Under the pieces are notes generated by a model, which did no database searches, was not told the origin of the DNA, and saw only the letters and a list, made by a program, of their open reading frames with translations. From positions 1 through 46,686 of the forward strand of contig CAYQRB010000004.1 in the NCBI GenBank assembly GCA_964420145.1: DNA of 46,686 nt, given 5' to 3'. This DNA is from JAJTYI01 sp964420145. GTDB lineage: Bacteria > Patescibacteriota > Dojkabacteria > B142 > OLB20. Below are positions 16,130 to 24,247 of this stretch, piece by piece (positions within the stretch are counted from its first letter, which is position 1; the number at the start of each line of letters is the position of its first letter). The position numbers and the translations under genes are program-made.

Positions 16130-17937
16130 AACCATTATTTCATATAAACTCAAAGGTAATATTTTTTAACGAACACCCAACACCAATACAAGGTATGCTT
16201 GACTATGATTGGTTATGCGGGAAAAAATCTCCTTGTATTGTAGCAATAGTCAATCCAAAACGATCTGGTTCCCATAAATGTTTTTTTGGTCCAAAAGAAA
16301 TTGTTATTCCTGTTTTCAAAACTATCAAACAAGCAACAAACTCCTTTAAGAAAGCAGATATTTTTATAAACTTTGCTTCCACAAGAAGTAGTTTCAAAAG
16401 TAGTGAAGAAGCCTTGCAGATAAATAGTATAAAAACACTTGTACTGGTTGCAGAAGGTATCCCTGAAAACCAAACAAGGGAGTTGATTCGACTCGCCAAA
16501 TCTAATAACAAATGGATTATAGGCCCAGCAACAGTAGGAGCTATCAAAGTAGGTGCCATACGAATAGGGTATAGCGGTGGAAGTTCTGAAAACATAATTG
16601 ATAGTAAACTCTACCAAAAAGGAAGTGTCGGAGTAGTAACAGTATCAGGTGGAATGTCTAACGAGATTTACAATATTGTAAACAAAAATACAGATGGCCT
16701 TAACGAAGGTGTGGCTGTAGGTGGGGATAGCTTTCCCGGCTCAACCCTACTGGATAATATAATACGCTTACATGACGATCCCACAATTAAAATGCTAGTA
16801 GTATTAGGAGAAGTGGGAGGTAGTGATGAATATGAAATTGCTGACGCTATTAAAAACAAGCGTATCACAAAACCAGTCATAGCTTGGGTATCTGGTACTG
16901 TAGCAGAATTATTTCCAGGAGAGGTACAGTTTGGACACGCAGGGGCAAGGTCTGCAGGTAAAACTGAATCTGCTCAAGAAAAAAACAAAATACTCAAACA
17001 GTCAGGAGCTTTTGTTCCGAGTTCTTTTAATAGTTTAGGTAAACTGATAAACAAAGTCTTCCAAGAACAAGTCGCCTCATCAACCAAGTATATTAAGCCC
17101 AAAACAACATATCCAAACATACCGCCAGAGGATTTTACAGATTTATATAAGAACCATAAAGTACGCAGATCAACTTCAATCACATCGACTATTAGCGACG
17201 ATAGGGGAGACGAACTCACCTATAACAAGCAACCTATCTCTTCTTTTGTAGATAAACCACTAGAAGAAGTAATCAATGCCCTATGGTTTCAAGGGAAGTT
17301 ATCTAGAACATCTCAGGAGTTTATTGAACTTTGTCTAAAACTTTGCGCAGACCACGGACCAGCTGTCTCTACTGCACATAATGCAATTGTATCAGCAAGG
17401 GCAGGTAAAGACCTTGTATCCTCAGTTGTGTCAGGACTATTAACAATAGGGGATAGGCACGGAGGAGCTATCAATGGCTCAGCCATATGGCAATTTACCG
17501 GTGTAAATACAGATCAAACAGCTATCAATCTAATAAAGCAAAAAAAACAAGAAAATACTCCAATCCCAGGAATTGGACATCGTATTAAATCTTCGAACGA
17601 TCCCGATAAGAGGGTACTACTACTCAAACGATTTGCAAAGACTCATCTTAGAAAATCTCCACATCTGGATTTCGCACTAGAAGTCGAAAAGGAAACTCTA
17701 AAGAAGAAAAATAATTTAATCTTAAATGTTGATGGGGCAATTGCTGCAATATTTTTAGACCTCCTAAAACAGGAAGAATTTAGCAATAATCAAATATCTG
17801 ACTTGTTAGAGATTGAGATTTTTAATGCAATATTTATACTAGGTAGGACAATCGGTATCATTGGTCATGTACTTGACCAGAAAAGGTTAAAAGAACCTCT
17901 ATACCGCCATCCTTGGGATGATATTCTTTATTTATAA
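16126..17937 (+). CDS. aclA: ATP-citrate lyase, CoA-binding/citryl-CoA lyase subunit
   Basis: A 603-residue protein corresponding to the C-terminal part of ACLY. Residues 1-310 form the CoA-binding and CoA-ligase domains, with FGHAGARSAGKTESAQEKN carrying the phospho-histidine at H271. Residues about 370-603 are the citrate-synthase-like citryl-CoA lyase module, with HGPAVSTAHN (H410, H418), GDRHGGA, PGIGHR (H485) and NVDGAIAA (D536). All recognisable catalytic residues are kept, so the enzyme looks functional. No other TCA or reductive-TCA gene lies in the window. Possible uses are acetyl-CoA for sugar acetylation or lipid synthesis, or oxaloacetate for amino acids; this is inference. Confidence 0.93.
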   Translation: MKPLFHINSKVIFFNEHPTPIQGMLDYDWLCGKKSPCIVAIVNPKRSGSHKCFFGPKEIVIPVFKTIKQATNSFKKADIFINFASTRSSFKSSEEALQINSIKTLVLVAEGIPENQTRELIRLAKSNNKWIIGPATVGAIKVGAIRIGYSGGSSENIIDSKLYQKGSVGVVTVSGGMSNEIYNIVNKNTDGLNEGVAVGGDSFPGSTLLDNIIRLHDDPTIKMLVVLGEVGGSDEYEIADAIKNKRITKPVIAWVSGTVAELFPGEVQFGHAGARSAGKTESAQEKNKILKQSGAFVPSSFNSLGKLINKVFQEQVASSTKYIKPKTTYPNIPPEDFTDLYKNHKVRRSTSITSTISDDRGDELTYNKQPISSFVDKPLEEVINALWFQGKLSRTSQEFIELCLKLCADHGPAVSTAHNAIVSARAGKDLVSSVVSGLLTIGDRHGGAINGSAIWQFTGVNTDQTAINLIKQKKQENTPIPGIGHRIKSSNDPDKRVLLLKRFAKTHLRKSPHLDFALEVEKETLKKKNNLILNVDGAIAAIFLDLLKQEEFSNNQISDLLEIEIFNAIFILGRTIGIIGHVLDQKRLKEPLYRHPWDDILYL

Positions 17938-17993
17938 TCCTGTACCTACTACAATTTGTAAAAATTTGATTAAATAATTATTATTTTTTACTT

Positions 17994-18992
17994 ATGAATA
18001 TTCTTATCACAGGCGGAGCAGGGTATATTGGATCACATTGCGCTCTAAAGCTACTAGAACAAGGACATAATGTAACGATACTAGATAACCTAGAAAAAGG
18101 ACATCAAGAGACTCTGGATAAAATCCGAAAATCAATAGGGGAGTTTGAATTTCTAAAATTAGACCTACGAAACCTCGAAAGTTTAAGAACAGGTTTGAGA
18201 GGAAAATACTTTGACGCAGTAATACATTTTGCCGCATACATTGAAGTTGGATTATCTGTACAAAAACCAGCTATGTTTTTTGAAAATAATGTAGTTGGTA
18301 GTCAATACTTATTTCAAACACTTTTAGAAAATAAAGTGCAAAATATAATTTTTTCATCTAGCGCTGCCGTCTATGGTACACAAACAGTAATCCCAATCAA
18401 AGAAACAGCGGATAAGCATCCTGACAGTCCATACGGGGAGACCAAACTTTTAATGGAACAAATACTAGAGAGTTATTGTCGATATGCCGATATGAATGCA
18501 ATAGCTTTGAGGTATTTTAATCCTGCTGGTGCAGATGGCAGAATTGGGGAAAGACATTTCCCAGAAACACACGCCGTACCAAGAGTGCTTAGAGCCCTTA
18601 TGGATAAAAACTTCTCATTTGGAGTATATGGAGATGACTACGACACCCCTGATGGGAGCTGTATCCGTGACTTTATACATATTGATGATATTGTAGATGC
18701 ACATATCAGATGTATCGATTACTTAAAAGAAAACAAGGGTTTTGATGTATTTAATATAGCAACAGGATCTGGAACAAGCGTTCTAGAACTAATCAAAACA
18801 GCAGAGGAAGTATCTAGGAAAAAACTAGATTTCCAAATACAACCAAGGCGAGAGGGTGATCCTGCAAGATTAGTTGCCGATCCTACAAAAATTTTTGAAA
18901 AACTAAACTGGAAAGCACGCTATAACATAAAAGAAATCATCCAATCAGCATGGGAGTTTGAACAAACACGACCGATAAGTGATTATCGCTAA
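17994..18992 (+). CDS. galE: UDP-glucose 4-epimerase
   Basis: A 332-residue extended short-chain dehydrogenase. The NAD-binding motif is TGGAGYIGSH (6-15), followed by FAAYIEVGLSV, the SSSAAVYG catalytic serine region (121-128) and Y147-x3-K151 (SPYGETK). The C-terminal half has YFNPAGADGRIGERH and GSCIRDFIHIDD, both typical of GalE. It interconverts UDP-glucose and UDP-galactose, or the GlcNAc/GalNAc pair. It starts 56 nt after ATP-citrate lyase; a weak TGATTAAAT extended -10 lies 18 nt before the ATG, so it may be read both from the operon and from its own promoter. Confidence 0.92.
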   Translation: MNILITGGAGYIGSHCALKLLEQGHNVTILDNLEKGHQETLDKIRKSIGEFEFLKLDLRNLESLRTGLRGKYFDAVIHFAAYIEVGLSVQKPAMFFENNVVGSQYLFQTLLENKVQNIIFSSSAAVYGTQTVIPIKETADKHPDSPYGETKLLMEQILESYCRYADMNAIALRYFNPAGADGRIGERHFPETHAVPRVLRALMDKNFSFGVYGDDYDTPDGSCIRDFIHIDDIVDAHIRCIDYLKENKGFDVFNIATGSGTSVLELIKTAEEVSRKKLDFQIQPRREGDPARLVADPTKIFEKLNWKARYNIKEIIQSAWEFEQTRPISDYR

Positions 18993-18999
18993 CCCATAG

Positions 19000-19008
19000 T
19001 TATCCACA
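19000..19008 (+). promoter_or_regulatory. DnaA-box consensus TTATCCACA, copy 1
   Basis: Perfect match to the bacterial DnaA box TTATNCACA, 8 nt after the galE stop. Confidence 0.5.
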
Positions 19009-19045
19009 AACAAGCCGTTTTGTTATGAATTTTTGTTACCATAAC

Positions 19046-19054
19046 TTATCCACA
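19046..19054 (+). promoter_or_regulatory. DnaA-box consensus TTATCCACA, copy 2
   Basis: A second perfect match in the same orientation, 46 bp downstream of the first. Two exact 9-mers this close are unlikely to be chance, but function is unproven. Confidence 0.5.
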
Positions 19055-19075
19055 CGGGTGTATTATGCGTAACAT

Positions 19076-19092
19076 TTTTGTATCATACAAAA
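19076..19092. promoter_or_regulatory. 17-bp palindrome, candidate operator
   Basis: TTTTGTAT and ATACAAAA are exact reverse complements around a single central C, the form expected for a dimeric DNA-binding protein. It lies about 80 bp upstream of the putative promoter of the next GT4. Confidence 0.45.
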
Positions 19093-19169
19093 TCCAGGCT
19101 GTCGTGAAACATTTTGATTTATGGTATTCTCCACCGCTCTGTTTTACTATTAGCAATTTTGTTAAACTA

Positions 19170-19178
19170 TGGTTTAAT
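19170..19178 (+). promoter_or_regulatory. Extended -10-like element for the GT4-gtrA pair
   Basis: TGGTTTAAT ends 22 nt before the ATG at 19201, the same spacing seen for several other promoters in the window. Confidence 0.4.
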
Positions 19179-19200
19179 ACAGTGATAGTACTTTTTAATT

Positions 19201-20283
19201 ATGAAAATAGGAATAGATTTATCACCGACAGAAAAAGACCCTGCAGGGATTGGTCAATACACTCTCAACCTTTTTAGTGAGCTATGTAATCAAGATAAAA
19301 AAAATAGTTATTTTATCTATACCACTACCCCATTTCTCTTTGCAAATGCTACCAATAAAGTAATTCGTGTATATAAGAACCTTCCCGCTAATGGGCTACG
19401 GTGGATGTTGGCAGTGAACAAAGATATCAGAAAAAACAAGCTTGATTTATTTATATCCCCATCAAACCATCTGTTTGCAAAACTATTCCCTCGAACAATC
19501 CAGTTTGTCCACGATCTTGCCCCACTCTACTATCCTGAGTTCTTTGGACGCAACGGAGCATCTAAATACAAACTTACTCTAAAAACTGCTATAAATAATG
19601 CGTTATCTCTTTTAACAATCTCTAAAACTGTTCAGGCGGAAATCTGTGAAAAATACCCTCAAGTTGTGAATAAAATAGATTTTATATACCCAGGACTTAA
19701 CAAATGGATAGAACTGGATAGTAAAGATGAACAAAAGATACTAGAAGATCACAATATCGACTACGAATACATACTTACACTAAGCACTCTTGAACCCAGA
19801 AAAAACCATATCAATATGATCAAGGCATTTGATATATTTAAAAAAAGAACTAACTCCCCTCTTAAACTGGTGATCATTGGGAAAAAGGGATGGTTTTTTG
19901 AAGATATTTTTCGTATCGTTTCCGATCTCAACTTAGAAAAAGAAGTTGTATTTTTAGGCTATGTACCAAATCACGAACTCAGTACAATCATTAGCAATGC
20001 TAAAGCATTTATGTTTATGAGTTTTTATGAAGGCTTTGGAATCCCTCCTCTTGAGGCACTTAGCTTAAACATAAAAACACTAGTATCAGATATCCCAGTT
20101 TTTCATGAAGTATACAAAGAGTATGCCCTATATACAAATCCGTATTCAGCTGATAAAATGGCTGGTTCCCTAGAGGATTTACTAAAAAGACAAACACGAA
20201 ACAGTAGTACATTTGTAAAAGACAATTATTCGTGGGAGAAATCAGCTAACAAGTTGTTATCCATAATCAATGAATTTAAATAA
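19201..20283 (+). CDS. GT4 family glycosyltransferase (mannosyltransferase-like)
   Basis: A 360-residue GT-B enzyme beginning MKIGIDLSPT with a GIGQYTLNL loop, a start common in WbdB/WbaZ-like mannosyl- and rhamnosyltransferases. The middle has FVHDLAPLYYPEFF. The donor domain begins with LTLSTLEPRKNHINMIKAF, the hallmark of this subgroup, and ends with SFYEGFGIPPLEALS, where EGFGIPPLE is the E-x7-E motif. No ribosome-binding sequence precedes the ATG. It overlaps the next gene by 14 nt. The donor may be GDP-mannose, given manC upstream, but this is inferred. Confidence 0.87.
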   Translation: MKIGIDLSPTEKDPAGIGQYTLNLFSELCNQDKKNSYFIYTTTPFLFANATNKVIRVYKNLPANGLRWMLAVNKDIRKNKLDLFISPSNHLFAKLFPRTIQFVHDLAPLYYPEFFGRNGASKYKLTLKTAINNALSLLTISKTVQAEICEKYPQVVNKIDFIYPGLNKWIELDSKDEQKILEDHNIDYEYILTLSTLEPRKNHINMIKAFDIFKKRTNSPLKLVIIGKKGWFFEDIFRIVSDLNLEKEVVFLGYVPNHELSTIISNAKAFMFMSFYEGFGIPPLEALSLNIKTLVSDIPVFHEVYKEYALYTNPYSADKMAGSLEDLLKRQTRNSSTFVKDNYSWEKSANKLLSIINEFK

Positions 20284-20713
20284 AGACCTTTTGACACAGT
20301 TTTTCAAAGATATAATACACAATCCCTTCTCTGTGTTTGAGTATAGCTTTGTACGATATTTACTAATCGGAACAGGAACCTTTATATTGGATTTTGGGAT
20401 ATTTAACTTCTTAAGCCTATATACCAAAACTGAGCCTATTGTTGCTAATCTGATATCTACCTTCTTATCACTGTTTTTTAACTTCACAATGTCTAACTTC
20501 TGGACATTTAAACAAGGGAAAAGCCAGCAGGCCAAAAAACTTGGTCGTTACGCTATCTTAGCTATATTTAATTATATCTTTGGTAATGTAGCAATGTATT
20601 TCTTTATCGAACATACCAGCCTAAATCACAATCTTGCCAAAGTGATAGTTACCCTTTCCGTTATGGCATGGAATTTTGTTCTATATAAAAAATGGGTTTT
20701 TACGGAAAACTAA
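20270..20713 (+). CDS. GtrA family membrane protein
   Basis: A 147-residue protein with four membrane segments and the family signatures FVRYLLIGTGTFILDFGIF near residue 28 and FTMSNFWTF in the middle. GtrA-like proteins are thought to flip polyprenyl-phosphate-linked sugars across the membrane for GT-C enzymes, usually with a GtrB-type GT2. GtrB-like enzymes are present at 30196, 35707 and 43852. It overlaps the GT4 by 14 nt and converges on the minus-strand gene with a 4-nt overlap of the stops. Confidence 0.85.
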   Translation: MNLNKDLLTQFFKDIIHNPFSVFEYSFVRYLLIGTGTFILDFGIFNFLSLYTKTEPIVANLISTFLSLFFNFTMSNFWTFKQGKSQQAKKLGRYAILAIFNYIFGNVAMYFFIEHTSLNHNLAKVIVTLSVMAWNFVLYKKWVFTEN

Positions 20714-22938
20714 GTATCTAATACAGCACCTAAAATTGATAGATATTTCCTACTTTGTTTTTCCCACGAATTACTTGTTACAAAATCCGTTGCTAAGGCA
20801 ATCTGATATTGATACAGGCTTTCATCTTCAAGTAAGGTTTTAACAGCAATTGCTATAGTCTCAGGGGCATTGTCATCAATCCTACACACTGCATTACCTA
20901 AATCACTAAAAATATCCGAGTTTGTCGTAATAACAGGTCTTTTTGCTGATAGTGAATACCTGACTGCACCACTAGCTCCTTCCTCTAAGTCGTCATAGGG
21001 TAGCAACAAGATATCTGCTAAATGAAGTAGCTTAATAATCTCTTGTTTTTCAATAAATTCGGGGATAAATAATACATTCTTTTGGAGATTATACTTCTCT
21101 ACCAGGTCTTTCATTTGTCGAAAAACACCAGCGGAAGTCATATTGTCGTTGTTAACTGCGTTTATACTCAAAAACAATATATCGGGATAATCTTTAATCA
21201 ATAAATTTAAAGATCGAATAATCTCTAACAATCCCTTTTTTTCGTGAACCATTCCGTGTGAAGCAATGATAGGAGATTGTTTAATATCTAGTTTTTGTCT
21301 TAATTTTTCTCTATCCTCATCAGGGTATTCCCTAATCCCATGCGTGTATTTCTCTATATTTTTATATCCAAATCGCTTTAGTTTTTCAAAGTCTCGTTTA
21401 GAATGTATAAGAATACGATCCACAACCCTCAAACCATCTCTAAACATACCTAAATCAAGATCAGGGATAGAGTGCAGTGTTAAAAATACTTTTATTCCTT
21501 GCTGTTTTAGTCCTTTAACTAGCAACCTCAGTGCCACAAAAGAGTAAAAAGATGAATTATACTGAATATGAACAATATCTGGATTATATGCTTTAATTGC
21601 TTCTAGAGTAGAGATAAAGTTTTCTTCCGAATATTCCCAAGTTCTTTTTATATTTTCACTATCTCTAAAAATAACTTCAGCATCAGTATTGGCATAATAC
21701 CGAACTTCTTGAAACGAAGACTCTACAAGAGAGTAAAGGTCTTTACTATACTCCGCTATCCCACACCTGGTGTTATGTGTAGTAACTACTGCAAGTTTTT
21801 GTTTTTTCAACTCTGCAGTACTTTCCACAAATCTTATAAACTCCAAAACCTTTTGAGTAGTTTTTTCCCAAGTTAGTCCTCTGGCTATTTCGTATGCTCT
21901 CTCAACTTTTTCTTCAACTTCTGGCGTTTCAATACTTTCAAACAGAAAACGCATATACTCTTGTAACTGTACGATACTTGGCTCTGCCCAGTAAGAGTTA
22001 ACTAAACCAAGCTGTGAGTTTGCCTTTACAATATCGTAATCAAGTAACCAAGATGTATCTTTACTCACAAAATCCATCTGTCCGCTATACCCAGTAGTGA
22101 TCACTGGAACCCTCTTTAACATTGCTTCAGCAATAGGAAGACCAAACCCCTCTGCCCTACTTGGTATAACAACAGTATCTGCCTGCTCGTAAAGATATGC
22201 TATTTGTCCTTCTCCAAGAGTATCATCATAAATAACTTCGATTTCAGGACTATTTGGAGTTACTAGCTTATTTATAAGTTCAGGAATCACATTGGCCTCA
22301 TTTCTGTGTGTTTTAATCACTAAAACAACATCATCATCTTTAGAAAACTCCTGTAAAAAACCTTTAATCAAAATATCTACACCTTTTCTGGGTAGACCAG
22401 AACTAATATGAAGAAACCTAAAATTCCTTCTGGTTTTGAGATCAAACTTCTTAGAAGTTAGCAAGTTCTGATTAACCCCTTCCCCTACATTGATTATTGG
22501 GATTTTAACTCCTGCATTTCTCAAAATATTTAATACATGCTCGCTTGTTACCATTATTCCGTGAAGCTCGGTATTAAATTCTTCTACAATTTTAGCTGGA
22601 AAAGCAGACTCCTCCCACGCTAAGTATGCAATTTTAATATCCGCAGAGATTTTATCTAAACCAAAACTATGAGGAAATGTCTTAGGAAAAGTGTTAATTA
22701 TAGCTACTTTTGAGTGGTGTTTCTGCTCTATAAAAAGCTCTCTAAGATATGGATATTTTTTATAGTCAGAAGTATTAGGTAGGCGATCCACAACATTGGT
22801 ATCTGCCCATAAACTGATATCATAATCATCGGTACCGGCCAGAAGATGTAGAGCTAGCTCTCGATTAACTTTAGACAAAGAGTACTCAGTAGCAAATGGA
22901 CCAATAATTTGTATTTCGGGATTATTTACCTTTTTCAT
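20710..22938 (-). CDS. Tandem GT4-GT4 glycosyltransferase
   Basis: A 742-residue protein made of two complete GT4 units. Residues 1-365 contain a first domain with LHISSGLPRKGVDILIKGF and a donor motif SRAEGFGLPIAEA. A second enzyme starts near residue 385 (KLAVVTTHNTRCGIAEYSKDLY), with HGMVHEKKGLLEIIRSL and YDDLEEGASGAVRYSLSAKRPVITT, where the usual E-x7-E reads EEGASGAVR, so this donor site is degenerate. The first unit keeps its E-x7-E. It probably adds two successive sugars, or the second half may bind rather than catalyse. It follows the small coiled-coil gene by 34 nt on the minus strand. Confidence 0.83.
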   Translation of the reverse strand: MKKVNNPEIQIIGPFATEYSLSKVNRELALHLLAGTDDYDISLWADTNVVDRLPNTSDYKKYPYLRELFIEQKHHSKVAIINTFPKTFPHSFGLDKISADIKIAYLAWEESAFPAKIVEEFNTELHGIMVTSEHVLNILRNAGVKIPIINVGEGVNQNLLTSKKFDLKTRRNFRFLHISSGLPRKGVDILIKGFLQEFSKDDDVVLVIKTHRNEANVIPELINKLVTPNSPEIEVIYDDTLGEGQIAYLYEQADTVVIPSRAEGFGLPIAEAMLKRVPVITTGYSGQMDFVSKDTSWLLDYDIVKANSQLGLVNSYWAEPSIVQLQEYMRFLFESIETPEVEEKVERAYEIARGLTWEKTTQKVLEFIRFVESTAELKKQKLAVVTTHNTRCGIAEYSKDLYSLVESSFQEVRYYANTDAEVIFRDSENIKRTWEYSEENFISTLEAIKAYNPDIVHIQYNSSFYSFVALRLLVKGLKQQGIKVFLTLHSIPDLDLGMFRDGLRVVDRILIHSKRDFEKLKRFGYKNIEKYTHGIREYPDEDREKLRQKLDIKQSPIIASHGMVHEKKGLLEIIRSLNLLIKDYPDILFLSINAVNNDNMTSAGVFRQMKDLVEKYNLQKNVLFIPEFIEKQEIIKLLHLADILLLPYDDLEEGASGAVRYSLSAKRPVITTNSDIFSDLGNAVCRIDDNAPETIAIAVKTLLEDESLYQYQIALATDFVTSNSWEKQSRKYLSILGAVLDT

Positions 22939-22972
22939 TACGAATATTTCTTGTTAGTCATATTTTTGCTCT

Positions 22973-23371
22973 TTAGTTTTCGTCTTTAGTGGGAACTTCC
23001 AGAGATTTTAATCTTTCCTCTAACTCTTGGTTTTTCTTATAAAGATGCATTAAGAGAATATAAACATTATCATTATACTTCTGCTGTCTCATAATACTTC
23101 TCTCTACGACATTGCGACTAACATTACCGATTTTGTTTAAAATTCGATTTTTTAATTTACTTATCACTCCTTCCTTATCATATAAAAAGGGTTCATAAAT
23201 AAATCTCTGTACTTCACGAAACTTATCCAAAGAAGGGAGTAAATATGATTCAATTTCATTTTCTATCTCGACCTTGTTACTAGATGATATACCCTCGTGT
23301 TTTAGTAATTCCCTAACCTTTTCAAGTAGTTCATCCCCTTCTATTACCGATTGACTTACTTGTTTGCTCAT
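22973..23371 (-). CDS. Small coiled-coil protein of a glycan locus, unknown function
   Basis: A 132-residue, charged, mostly helical protein without a signal peptide or membrane segment. The C-terminal third (KKNQELEERLKSLE) looks like a coiled coil. The middle segment FLYDKEGVISKLKNRILNKIGNVSRNVVERSIMRQQ... resembles the helical spacer found N-terminal to catalytic domains in some glycosyl- and methyltransferases. It is the first gene of a minus-strand pair with the double GT4, so it may act as a scaffold or chain-length partner for that enzyme. I do not recognise a named family. Confidence 0.6.
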   Translation of the reverse strand: MSKQVSQSVIEGDELLEKVRELLKHEGISSSNKVEIENEIESYLLPSLDKFREVQRFIYEPFLYDKEGVISKLKNRILNKIGNVSRNVVERSIMRQQKYNDNVYILLMHLYKKNQELEERLKSLEVPTKDEN

Positions 23372-23375
23372 GTTT

Positions 23376-23407
23376 TGGTATAACTAATACTAGAATTCTA
23401 CTATAAT
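23376..23407 (+). promoter_or_regulatory. Promoter region of the GT2-rmlCD group (two alternative -10 elements)
   Basis: A perfect TATAAT at 23402-23407 lies 21 nt before the ATG at 23429. An extended -10-like TGGTATAAC lies at 23376-23384. The complementary strand has TATTAT at 23409-23404, which could serve the divergent coiled-coil gene, so the site may be bidirectional. Confidence 0.5.
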
Positions 23408-23428
23408 ATGCTTCTAAATTAAACTTTC

Positions 23429-24238
23429 ATGCAAAACGAACCCATAGTTGTCATTATCATTTTAACCTGGAATAACGAATCTGATATAGTTGACTGTTTG
23501 AAGTCTGTGAGTAAACTTGAGTATAAAAATTACAAAACCATCGTTGTAGATAATGCATCCTCCGATTCGACTTTGCGTATCATCAAAAATCAATTCCCTT
23601 ATATTGATTTATTAGAGCTTGAAAAGAACTATTATTTTACCACTGGAAACAACAAAGGCTTCTACTATGCGCTAGAAAAATATAATCCAGAGTATTTAAT
23701 GATCTTAAATCCAGATACTGTTGTAGAAAAGGATTTACTAAAAGTCCTTGTTTCCGAAATCAAAAAGGATAATCAAATATCAGCGATTGGTCCCAAAATA
23801 AAGTTTAGAGGAGGAAAAAATGATGGAAAAATTAACTCAGCAAGTCTTTTTTATGATAACTTTCGATCTGCGTATGACAAAGGTTTTGGAGAAGTTGATA
23901 CAGGACAGTTCGACCATACTAGCGAGGTTTTTGGTGTTACTGGAACTTGTATATTGTTTCGTTCTAGTGTTATCAGACAAACCAAGGGTTTTTGGGGGAT
24001 CCTCAAAATGTATACAGATGAAGTTGAGTTATTTATAAGAGTTCATAAACTAGGGGGGAAGGTTGTATATACCGGAAAAACAACTGTCTGGCATAAATAT
24101 ATGCAATCTACTAAACAAGCAACCAAAACCAACTACGATAAACTTAAGATGCGTAACTGGTTACTTATTGCTTTGAGACATTATAGTTTGCGTGATAAAC
24201 TCAGAATGATTCGTGATTATCTTAAATTTATTTTTTAA
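23429..24238 (+). CDS. GT2 family glycosyltransferase (rhamnosyltransferase-like)
   Basis: A 269-residue inverting GT-A enzyme. It opens with VVIIILTWNNESDIVDCL, has the nucleotide-binding DNASSDST near 47-54 and the metal-binding NPDT region near 90, then a FGVTGTCILFRSSVI segment and an acceptor motif around DEVELFIR. This is the WbbL-like group that often transfers rhamnose. The genes for dTDP-rhamnose, rmlC-like and rmlD, follow within 10 and 580 nt, which supports rhamnose as donor. No ribosome-binding sequence is visible before the ATG. Confidence 0.87.
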   Translation: MQNEPIVVIIILTWNNESDIVDCLKSVSKLEYKNYKTIVVDNASSDSTLRIIKNQFPYIDLLELEKNYYFTTGNNKGFYYALEKYNPEYLMILNPDTVVEKDLLKVLVSEIKKDNQISAIGPKIKFRGGKNDGKINSASLFYDNFRSAYDKGFGEVDTGQFDHTSEVFGVTGTCILFRSSVIRQTKGFWGILKMYTDEVELFIRVHKLGGKVVYTGKTTVWHKYMQSTKQATKTNYDKLKMRNWLLIALRHYSLRDKLRMIRDYLKFIF

Positions 24239-24247
24239 TTTTTGTAT

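Larger units (their letters stand above)
18993..19200. promoter_or_regulatory. 208-bp regulatory intergenic region with two DnaA boxes and inverted repeats
   Basis: This is the longest gene-free stretch outside the gap region. It holds two same-direction TTATCCACA sequences, a 6-bp inverted repeat between them (gttatg at 19022-19027 and cataac at 19040-19045), a 17-bp near-palindrome and a promoter near its end. A 70-codon open frame starting at 19065 runs into the next gene in another frame and shows no coding character. Confidence 0.55.

Noticed and set aside
16203..16617. Two long minus-strand open frames inside the ATP-citrate lyase gene
   Set aside because: They are antisense shadows; the plus-strand product matches ATP-citrate lyase throughout.
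19065..19277. Small open frame of 70 codons upstream of the GT4
   Set aside because: It overlaps the GT4 start in another frame, covers palindromes and promoter, and shows no family resemblance.
24242..24247. TTG start for the RmlC-like gene
   Set aside because: An ATG lies two codons downstream; in this window ATG is used wherever it is available.
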